A DNA stretch of 64,000 nucleotides from the NCBI GenBank assembly GCA_964036275.1, contig OZ038435.1:6929687-6993686 (forward strand), written 5' to 3'. Source of the stretch: Litoditis marina (lineage: Eukaryota > Nematoda > Chromadorea > Rhabditida > Rhabditidae). Position 1 is the stretch's first letter; each line of letters begins with the position of its first letter. This document shows, one piece after another, positions 27,670-39,600 of the stretch. Position numbers and translations under genes: made by a program. Under the pieces are notes generated by a model. It was not told where the DNA came from and made no database searches. It saw only the letters and a list, made by a program, of their open reading frames with translations.

Positions 27670-30600
27670 CTACATTTCCCACTTTCTGCCCCGCAACGTT
27701 GGTTCGTTGAAGTTTGGGGCAACTATGAGTAGAAATGAAGTAGAAACAGTGGTCAACGTGAAAACTACACAGAAAAAGAATCTATCGAATATGTTGGAGA
27801 GATGGGACCAGCGGGCCACCATCTCATCGTGATTCTGCTCACAACGGACACGGTCTATCTGAAAGTAGGACAAATCATGTGAACACGTGATCACGTGATG
27901 GGTCACTTGACGCGTTAAAGAAGGGCAGAATGGAAAGCTAGTTTAGGTACCCCGGGGTACCTAAATATAACGGCCAATTCCACAAGGAACCTGGTATTTC
28001 GTTAACCCTACCAGGTAACCCGGTTAATGGTTAACGGCTAGTGTTAACGAATTACCGGGTTAAATAAAGAATTCGCCAAATATAACGTTGTGCGCGCTAA
28101 AACAGGCAAACGCGTGTCAACCGTATGCAAATTAGGTTTGCTAGTTTGAATTAAAAGTTATACTTATCAATTTCTCTTGATGAGCTATTTCATATTAACT
28201 TTCCTTTCTGTCCCTCTTTAACAGACGTGTTAGTGCTAAGGGAACAGTCTATCTAGAATTATAGATGTTACCGATTCAGCGCTGTATTTTGATCTCGGTA
28301 CACGTCGTAACTCACGATATTCCAACAAATATCAACCGCATCAAACTACAAACACAGCGATATGGAGCAACATAAACCGTGGCCTGATTCGGAAAGAGTG
28401 AACCCAATAGAATAGAAGACACGTGAATTAAATAGTTCACGTGGTACGCAAAGAAACGCGGTACTTATTGCTTTGTTCTTCTTCAACTGTCGCTTGACAT
28501 TTCCCTATTCCGAAATTTACTGCTGTGTTTCTCAGATCAAACTACAACTAGATCATACGTACGTACCAGACTCTTGCTGAGCACATCGTGCTGCGAGCCT
28601 CTCATTTTGAGGACACTTCTGTTCAATAGTTGGGCGATGCCCTTCAGTTCCTTCTCTTGTTTTCTACCTCCAAATACCGGTCCAAGCAGACGGAATCCTA
28701 TCGTTTCCAGAAGTTTCGGGATTCTGAAACCTTTCTTTTTCAGACACCTGAACCAGAATGTAGTCGTCGCCAACGGGAAGGCGGGAGGGTACTGTATGTC
28801 TCACTTTCCCCTGTGTACGCACACATGTCTTCGATTCCAAAGCTTCCCATTCATGTGCGGCGGTTATCGCCCTGCTATAAAACTTTTGCTCGCAGGTTCG
28901 ATTCCGGTGAGAGACAGAAATTCATAAATTTGGCACTGAATAAAGATAATATTGGACCAAAAGCAGTTTTCGTTACTGTCTCGTAATAAGTTGATAATGC
29001 GTGGTTAAGAACCGATTTCGCGAAAGCTTTTTTTGACTTCAAGGTATCCAAGGAAATACGCAGTGTTTGCTTTTCAACAACATCTTCGAAAATCGTTCGC
29101 TTTTCGATGTTGTGACCTTCGCATCTGGTTCTATTTTGTACTACAAAGTTTTGAGTTTTTCATCGGAAAGTCGGCGAAAAGCGCTCATTTGACGGTTTCC
29201 TTTTGAGTTTTAAGAATTGGTGAGCACGAGTATAGTTCTCACATTTCCCAATTGGACTTGGGCAGCTTGCCAATGAAATTTCAAGACAATTTTGAACATG
29301 TTAAAATACTTCAAAACAATAGAAATTTATGTGAAGGGTTCTTCTCCTTCGTTATAATTCGTATTCAAGGAAAATATCTGTAAAATATATGTTTTCTCTA
29401 AATAACAGTCTAAATAACAGACAATTCCCAGCCAATTGGCCAGCCACTTTTTTATTGGCTGAGCGAGAGAGTGTGCAGGTCAGAGAGACCCAGATGTCTG
29501 CGGCCTCATTGATCTGCACACTCTCTCGCTTTTGTAGCTTGCCAGTCGAAGAAAATTGGCGCCAATCGTTCTGAGTTGTCTTCCAATGTGTTTGGCACGC
29601 TGACAACGAGTCCAGTTGGGAATTGTGAGCACTATATAGTTTGGTCCACCCACTAGGAACCCTCTACGGTACTCTTCTGAAACTTTCAGGTTAAAGCTTG
29701 ATATATTGGCGTTTTTGAAGTTTCCCCAAATTTCGGTGATGTCTTTTTGAAACCATAATATAGTAAGTGCCAAATTTATAAATTTCTGGCTCTCGCCGGA
29801 ATCGAACCTGCGAGCAGAAGATTCGTAGCGGGGCGCTAAGCACTGCGGTCTTAGAGTACAAAACCGGTAAGCTTTGGAATCAAAGGCATGTGTGCCTACA
29901 CAGCGGAAAGTGAGATATACAGTACCCTCCCGCCTTTCCGTTGGCGACAAACATAATGAATTTTTTATTAGAAAAAACTTCCTAAATATTTGAAGGATTA
30001 CTGTAGAAGGACATCGTCTGGTGAAACAGAGTATATAACCCACTCTGCCCTGTTCTCGGCCCCATGTCGTACACTCAGCACAAACACCGAGAGACCGATC
30101 GACAGCGCAGAAATCGCCATGATTGCCATCATGTAGAGAGCTGAAAAGAAAAGTTTACATGATGACTATTTAGTTATGTTGGCAATAGATTATTAAGAAT
30201 TCGTTCAAGGGGGACAGAATAAAAAGTTAATATGAAAGAGCTCATCTAGAGAAACCGATAAGTATAACTTTTAAATCAAACTAACGAACCTAATTTGCAT
30301 ACGGTTGACACGTGTTTGCCTGTTTTGGCGCGCGCAACGTTATAGTTAGGTACCCCGGAGTATCTGAACTAGTTTTCCTTTCTGCCCCCCCCCCCCCTTT
30401 ATTGTTTTGTTTTCACAGTGTTTCTAGTTTGATCCAAGTGCGTTCCAGGTAGAACGTGAAGGTGTTGATGTGTTTTCTACAACTTGAGTTGGCCAACCCA
30501 AACAAATATTGAGCCCACCAATGAGAGGAATCACTTCCGAGGTCTCGGGCATGCTCTCCGCAATATTGAAACTGAACACAGAGTAGGCGAGAAGGACTGT

Positions 30601-33600
30601 CAGGCCGAGCGTCAACTGGAGATGTGAAGAGAAAATGAAAAGAAAAGAGAAAAAAAGAAAAGCAGTGAAAAGACAAGAGAAATTACCGTTTACAGCGCGA
30701 CCTACTGTTCGAAAAAGTTTGGGAGAATGATAATTGCAGTTTGATTTCGATGCACCCGACAACTGAGTCCGTAAAACTACAAACAGATTCGCATAGGGCC
30801 TTATACAACGTACAGACTTGATATACTTCGTTTCACCAATCGATGTCTTGCTACAGTAATCCGTCAAGTATTCATGAGGCTTTTTCTGATGCGTATTTGA
30901 CTAATTTGGCTTGAAACTTTCAGAGTTCGTAGTAGTGAAGGTGCATAACACACTACCAAAATTTTAAGAGAGTTCAAACACGCCAACATACCAAACTTCG
31001 ACCTGAAAGTTTGACTGTAGAGGTCATGACTGGGTGAAACAAACTATACGAGAGGCAGGATCAAGACTAATTTTTTCGGCCACACAGATGTTTTCAACAT
31101 ATTCCTGTATAAACGCTCCACAATTGAATCGAACTTTGATCATGTCGCGAATTGAGCGAAATTACGCTGGTTTACGGAAACATGCCGCACGTGTAACGTT
31201 GGTTTACAAGACAAACCTTTTTCCAAGAAGTCAGATCAAGTCATTGAAGTGAGTCGTTCAGTACAGAAACATTCGAAAAGTAAGAAATCTGGTTTGCAAT
31301 ATTTGAAATTCTGTCTGACAGTGATTTTATGACTTTTACTTGTGTAATACTTTCACTTTAATGACTTTCAACTTCGACTTAATCCTGATATAGTTCGTTT
31401 CACCAATCGATGTCCTTCTACAGTAATCCGTCACATATTTAGAAAGCTTTTTCTAATGAATAAATCAGTTATTTGGTTTCAATCTTCCATAGTTTGCTGT
31501 AGCATAGATAGAAAACACAATAGCAAAAACTGAAGTCATTCCAAAAACATCAAACTACGAAATGTTGCTCTAGAAGTTCGCGAAGATTACTGTAGATGGT
31601 TATAAGTTCGTGAAACAGACTATACCTTTTCTCCAGATTCGCAAGGTAGCACAAACTGCATCATAGTCAGTATCTGAAACGGAACATATAGTCGTTGCCA
31701 ACGGACAGACGGGAGGGTACTGTATATCTCATTTTCCGCTGTGTACGCACACATGTCTCCGATTCCAATGTTTGCCCGATATGTGCTCTAATTGCCCAGT
31801 GGTTAGCGCTTTGCTACGAATCTTTCGCCCGCAGGTTCGATTCCGGCGAGAGACAGAAAATTATGAATTTGGCACTCACTATAGGGTCGCTAAAGAGAAT
31901 CGGAGACAGATTCATTTCCCTATATAACATTGATATAAGACGCTGCAATCTAAATTTTTTCCAAAATCGGGTTTATTCCGAAAAAACAGGACAAATTGGG
32001 AAGCAACCGAACGTCTCGAAAAACTCCCAAATTATTTCGATAACAGAGAAATTCAGCAAATTTTGTGAATTCTTGTACATGAAATATTTTGCTATCTTGT
32101 GAAAAGTTTAGAAATAGAACTGGTCAAATTCCTTGAGCGACAGCACAGTATAGGAGTGCAATCGCCCAAAAGATACATTTATATAGCACACAATTTCAAT
32201 CATTTATTTTTTGGGAGCACACAATTTCAATCATTTATTTTTTGGGAGCACACAATTTCAATCATTTATTTTTTGGGAGCACACAATTTCAATCATTTAT
32301 TTTTTGGGAGCACACAATTTCAATCATTTATTTTTTGGGAGCACACAATTTCAATCATTTATTTTTTGGGAGCACACAATTTCAATCATTTATTTTTTGG
32401 GTGCACACAATTTCAATCATTTATTTTTTGGGAACACACAACTTCAAGCATTTATTTTTTGAAAACATAATTTAAATCATTTTTTTTGGAATATTCGGTT
32501 TTCAAATATTTGTTTTCGAAATCCGTGCAAACTGGATTTTTCCCATTTTTGATATTTTCGTCTAGGAGGACACTGAAGAATAAATTCGTTCGAGGGAAAG
32601 TCCGAAAACGAACAAAAGCATCAGTTTGTGCGGAGTCGATGAAATGAGAGTTACAACTACAATGTTCAAAAAATCTTCCATAGTTTACGTGAGACTTTCC
32701 CCACGTTCTCACCATATGAAAGACGCGATTGTTTCTAAGAAATGCGAATGCAGAACACTGATAAACTTGCCGGTTTCTCTATTATCTCTGGACGGCTTCT
32801 TCTTCAATATAAATACATCCTTTGATGATGAATTCTTATGTGAAAACCTATCATATTTGAAACTTGTATATTCGTGCACTTTTGTTAAAAGGACTCTCAC
32901 CAACAGTTTTCACCAAGTCCAAATAAATCTTGCCGTCATATATGGGGGAGTTCGGCTGTCTGATACTGTCTGGATGCGAGAGAGTGGGCGGAGCCAATAC
33001 GTATAGAGATAATGAGAGAGTGTGCGAATGCGGGAGAGCGCGTGGACGACGAGAGCAAACGTTAACATGTTAACGCCACAGACTGCAGAATTTGACACTT
33101 ACTAATTCCAAACGTTTTGAATGAAAGGTTATAAGAGTAAAGGTTAGATAGTGTGTATTCATAACAGAATTAAAACATAACTTATATATTAAACTGTGTA
33201 CTTGCATTCTGATTGGAAAGTAATGAAATTCACCATTCTCAAGAAAGTAATAAAATTCACCATTTTTAACCTACAGATTTTAAGCAAATTCACAATCATG
33301 ATTCATTTCTATACTTTATGTTTACTAATCGAATTTTTAGTCGAAGTGATAGTTGAAGTGAATTTGGGTTACTGAAATATGAGTAACCATCAGTGGTACA
33401 GAAAAATGACATAAATAACATTTTGCCACTCACTTCTATCATTCTTTTATCATCTGAGACTTTTCTATGAATAGTTCAATTGGCAACGTCTTGAACAGAA
33501 ACTCTTGAAATATTATTTAGATTGTGAAAATTCGGAAAATTAGACGTATTGTCGTGGGTTTTACCGAACTCGAAGTTTTTGCCGTTCGAACTTCTTGTCA

Positions 33601-36600
33601 TGGAATGTTTTTTATTTTCGAAAGAATGTACCGGGATTATTCTCGAGTGTTTGAAAGATCGGAATGAATCACTGCTTTTCTGATTGTACGAAGTATCGAC
33701 CACGGAATTCTATCGGAAGTTCAGTCGGATTTGACTCAATTTAGTAGATTTGGAAACTACAGGCCCATAGGCTCCGAATTCGAGAAAAAAAAGTGGAAAA
33801 TGGGAACACAATGAGTTTTTCCTGAATATTTCATTCTGCACAGTATTAAATAGGGAGGATGTTAGGCCGATGCTCGCATAAACCTTGATATGTACGGCAA
33901 CGGTGAGTTGTGAACGTTGTTGATACGTTGTGAACGTGTTTGTTAACGTTCATTGAGTGTATGAATTTATGCAAGAACAATAGAAATTGTGTGTTTCCAA
34001 AAAATAAATGATTGAAATAGTGTGTTCCCAAAAAATAAATGATTGAAATTGTGTGCTCCCAAAAAATAAATGATTGAAATTGTGTGCTCCCAAAAAATAA
34101 ATGATTGAAATTGTGTGCTCCCAAAAAATAAATGATTGAAATTTCGTGCTCCCAAAAAATAAATGATTGAAATTGTGTGCTCCCAAAAAATAAATAATTG
34201 GAATTGTGTGCTCCTTGGCTAACTACACATCTCTCCACTAAGTGACAAAATGCGTTGCTTTTGAGACATTACCATGTGCAAATAATCTTTCTTTCGTCCA
34301 CATACAACAAATTTTAGGAACAGTTTATCATCCAGAAAACACCCCAAATAATCAATTTTTCTTGACAAATGAAAGACGTTTCTTTTCTCTTCCCAAATTG
34401 TCCTGTTTTCTCGGAATAAACTCGATTTTGAAATTTTTTTAGATTGCAGCGTCTTATATTCTAAGCATTTACCTTTCTGTCATGTTGTTCGTTTTTCTCG
34501 TTGCTAAGACAAGACTGTTTTCAAAGTTGTGTTTGTTCGTAAAATATCAAGAAAAACTAGAATATTGAACTTATTTCACAAAAATGTTTGTACTTGTGTG
34601 ACAAAGCTCCACTAATATTTATTCTTAGGTATAGTTCACACCATTCCTACTGAGAATCCTACAGTAACCTCACAAACTTTACGAAGGCTGTTGTGAAGCT
34701 TAAAATGTAGTTCATGGAAAATGCTCGTATATTTACTCTACGTGAGAAGGAGAATGAGGTACTAAAATCCTCAACTTCTTCGATCAAAAGTAAGTAAACA
34801 AACCGGCTTGGAATTTTCGAAATCCTACTGTAGGAGTCTCAGTAGGAATGGAAAAGACTATACTAACATTGAAATGTCATGTTTCGTTTTGAACGTCCGC
34901 TCACCGACAGCATAATACAAGGAGCGATGATGTTGTACATGAAGTAGAGCATTCGACGTCTGAGATGTAGCTCGAATACAATCACACCGTATCTGGAACA
35001 ACAGTCGGAGTCTTACGAAACCTCCTCTAACATTTGCTCACGCAAAAAACTTCCTTCTACATACCTGTACAAAACAAAATACGGATTTACAATAAGGTCT
35101 GAAACTTTGACTTTCATCTTTTTCCGATAAGCGTTCGCTTATGAGGGTCGCTAAGAGAAGATCAGACTGCCACGGTTCATGAGTTTGTAGTTTGATCTCA
35201 CTATTTTTTGAGCTGTAAGTCGCAGCTTCTTGCTGTGTGCGGAGATGAAACTATAGTGAGTGCAAAATTTTCAATTTTCTGTCTCTTGCTGGAATGAAGC
35301 CTGCGAGCAGAAGTTTCGTAGCAGGGCGCTAACCACTGCGCTACTAGAGCCTAGAGCACATAACTGGCAAGCATTGGGAACGAACAATGTGTGCGTATAC
35401 AGCGGAAAGTGAGATATACAGTACCCTTCCGCCTTTCCGTTGGCGACGACTATACGCGTAAAACAGAGCACATAACTGGCAAGCATTGGGAACGAACAAC
35501 GCGTGCGTATACAGCGGAAAGTGACTATACAGTACCCTTCCGCCTTTCCGTTGGCGACGACTATACGCGTCAAACAGAGCACATAACTGGCAAGCATTGG
35601 GAACGAACAACGCGTGCGTATACAGCGGAAAGTGAGATATACAGTACCCTTCCGCCTTTCCGTTGGCGACGACTATACGCGTGAAACTGACAACTTTCGA
35701 TCGGTTGCTCACCTCGTGTTGCCCGCTGTCTGCTCGTACTTGAACGTGCGGTTATCGACTATCTGCCATTCTCCGTTTTCCGTGTACGAGTCCCGTGTGA
35801 ACGGGTCCTTTCGATCAAACCGCTCCACTACTCGCAGATCCAGCTGCGGCATATCGTAGATCCCTATAGTTATGGGATGCTGATAGTTGTAAATATACTA
35901 GAAGTCAAACAGTCACGTAAAGTTAGGCATTCTAATGAAGTAGCGTGCCATTTGTCGTTGACCCGTTTCTGAGTTCTGATGTGTTTAACATGTTTCACGT
36001 GACTGTGCAGTTGACTAACAGTATATGTGGTTATTGACTTTCAGTTAGGTATCTCCAGGCGTTACGATTGATTCTCACCCGCATAGATCTGTCAAAACAG
36101 TTGTGATTGAGAAATCACCAAACTCAAAAACTTCAATGTTTTTCATAACATTCACGCGGAGAAAACCAACTGTAAATTTCATAACCTGAATGAAGGACTC
36201 AGTACGAGTTTACGAATGAAACACGAGGCTGTACCTCGCGAGATTACCAGCAAACTTACAGGATCGGAATATGAGAGAACAGAACTGATGATCGAAGGGG
36301 AAGTGGGAGACGTCCAGCTGACACCTGCTGTACATCTTCTGGGGTGGCGCCCATTGGACTGCAAGTAAAATGTTGTCAAGTGAATGACACGTGAAACGTG
36401 TAAATTAACTGGTTGTCGAACCCATTCACGGGAAAAGTGTGAACCACATAGGAAATAACAACATCGACAAACTTCAACTTGATTCGTTCGTTTACAAGTA
36501 GGATTAGGGAGTTTAGGGATTACCGACCTACAGAGCTAAGCCGAGAAGGTTGACCTGAACAGTTTCTGTTCTTAGAGTGAATGTAGTATTTATGATTGTA

Positions 36601-39600
36601 TTTGATTTCTGATTGAACATACTTTCTCCGTCAAAACTGGCATGTAGGTTGGTGTCGACGAATCCACGGTTGAAATCTCGCGCACTAAAAATAATCAGGT
36701 AAGATACCTGGAAGCAAATGACATATTTATATATTGAGTGTGCTGTATACTATTCTATCCCGCTCTGTTCGTAGTATTTTATCCCGTTGCTTTTCGTCGA
36801 AAAATGCCGTGTAACGAGTTCAAGCAACTCAAATAGAGTCAAACCCTATAGAGCTAAAAAAAAACTACTCAACTGTTTATACTACAAAAAGCTCCAAAAA
36901 TGTACTTCACTCTCTGTCAACCTTGTTGATGCCAGCTTATTACATTTTGTATAACAAGTTTATTGTTCCAGTTCGTCCTCAAACTCACTTATTGTAGAGC
37001 ACGATGTCGGGGGTCCATAGATGACTGGTGGGCAGTGTTAATTTGGAGAGATTCCCGAAATGGGCGGGATTCACTGGATCCTCTCGTCTTTCCACGTCTG
37101 CTCCACCCACACATTGGCAGCCAGGACCTGGTTTCGCTCGTCCTGAAACATTCAATCAAATTAGATAATGAAACGATTGGAATAAGAATGTTCTTGAACA
37201 TGAAATAAAGTGAGAAACAGGCGCGCAAATCACGGATTCAGCATGGCCGCCCAAACGTACAAACACAGCAGGTAAGATAAACTGACCGTTTCACGCTAAC
37301 CTTCCTAGAACTAACCCGAGTCAAAGTCTATTTTGCTAACTATGCCATAACTATGGATTTTGAATGGTTCTGCTGTTTTTGTAGTTTGGTCTAACTGACT
37401 CGAGTCAAAAATTATGCATATATCGGGCAACAATTCAGATTTGGTCTCTTTTCAAACGATCTGTTACGCGGTGAGATGTGCTGTAACAGGGTCATCTGTT
37501 TTTTTTGTTGTGTTTCGCTGCACAAGTTCTTAATACTGAAGGAATACAAATTGGGTTCAGGCTACAAAATATATGAGATTTTGTTCTCCTTCATTTGCAA
37601 CTGTTTCATTGACATACAGTGAGAACCTGAGAACCATCTAAAAACTCATAAAAATATATACTTTGCCCAAGCTGGCCGTGCATAATAGGGCTGACTTTTC
37701 GTGTTTGTAGTTTGAACCCCGCGTGTATCAGTCGTGCTAAAGATATTATGTGTTATGTATACAGTACATAGTAAACTACATCTCTTTCATCGTCAAATTC
37801 CTCCGATAGGATAGACATGAAATAGTCGTTTTCATTCCCAATGAGACTCCTACAGTAGAATTTCGAAATATCCAAGCTGTTTTCCTTACTTACTTATGTT
37901 CGGGAAGGTTGAGGATTCTCGCACCTCATTCTTGTTCTCAGGTACAGTTAAAGAATCCGTTAAAAAAAGAATCCGAATTTTACAAATTTTCAATATGAAA
38001 GTTTTTGCATGGTCTATGCTAAGACATTGCGAAACTTTTTTGAGCTTTTTGAATTTTTCGTGAAACTCAGATTATAGCGAAACGGTTTCTTTAATATACG
38101 AGAGGATTTTTGATGAACTAAATTTTCAGCTTCAAGAAAACCTTTGGAAAGTCTGCAAGTTTACTAAAAGAGTCTTAGTAGGAATGATGTGGAATATAGG
38201 ACTCTACGGTCCTGCCTGAATTGTAGTGCTCACAATGTTGAATATGTGGGTGAGGGTAAGTCCGATATTCACAATCACCACTTTCGAGGCGTTGAACACT
38301 GGGCGAACGGCTTTGTCATAGCCCAATAGTAGATATCTATAAAGAACAGTGATTACAAAATAAGTTATGTGAAGAAAGACGATTATGTGGACCAATCCCG
38401 TGTCAACGGTCCTTTAAAGAATCCGTCCCGCTTTAATTTTGACCTTTGAGTTAACAATATGACCCTATGGCAAATTGAAAACCATTGACAAAAACATATA
38501 CTTTTATTACCCTATGTTGCTCCGTTTTCTCAGAAAAGCCGCTTACGTAATGACACCGATAGGGGAGTTGCGTACGGGGTACGCTCAAAATAGCCTATAG
38601 AAGGGCAAAAATGATTTTAAAACACTCTATCACATGCGAATACACAATTGGAGCCTAAAAAAATCAAAATAAATCTGGATGTAAATGAACCAAGTCAAAT
38701 TGCGTCGCAGTGAAAATGTTCATGCCCCATTTTTATATTGCTTGACGTTATGCAAATTTTACAAATTCTCAATACGAAAGTTTTTTCATGGTCAATGGGA
38801 GGGCATTATGAAACTTTTTTGAGCTTTTTAAATTTTTCGTGAAACTCAAATTAGAGAGGAACGGTTTCTTTAAATTGCAATTGAATTCGCAGTTCAAAGG
38901 CTGGAGGGTTGCGATTGGTCCACATTATCGTCCTTCTTTAAGTTAGCATGAACGTAATGAGTTGAGTTATATCAAATTGTAATCCGTTAGCTCGACCTGA
39001 CCCAAAGCGCGTACCGGAACAGTTTCTGCTCATCATTGATTCCGAATTTGTTCAAATCCAAGTGTTTCGCACTTTCTCTGCTGGGAATAACGGGAGAACC
39101 TACACTGGCACCTAAAATATATCATTTTCTCTGACCACTTTGTAGTTCTAAGGCGGTGGTATACTGTATGGTCTCACTTTGTGCTGTGTAAGAGCACATA
39201 TACCCTAATCGTTCACTGGCGTTGCATTAAAGCTTAGTTGGTATAGTCGCCATTTTTCCCATCAGGACATCAGAGGGTTCGATTGATTGAGCGATGCGGA
39301 GCGAGCGGTCGGTGAGTATTTGCCAGCGCATGAGGGAGTGTGTAGATCAATGATACGCAGACTGGCTGGCCCCTCGCCAAACCCCGCCCCTTACTAATTC
39401 GATGGTACGGTGTCCACAAAGGTTTGACAAATTCTATATAGAGGTTGGCATGCGCGTCTCCCCGACCTTATGACCCGGTTCGAGTCTCACGTGGTGGATA
39501 TTTTATAAATTTGGCATGCACTATATGCTTGCTTCGGAAAGAGCGAACCTTATAGGGAAACTGTACGTTTGTTGTAGTCTGATATATCCCGCACAGCGAC

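Noticed and set aside
32186..34214. CRISPR array
   Set aside because: Repeats are directly adjacent with no unique spacers, in an animal genome.
32099..34238. His/Phe-rich tandem repeat proteins on both strands
   Set aside because: A 31-bp unit is open in several frames at once, lies in an intron of the channel gene, and has no codon preference. It is a minisatellite.
36989..37142. A tiny intron explaining the exon 4 frame break
   Set aside because: Frame and protein similarity resume within one base; there is no room for an intron.
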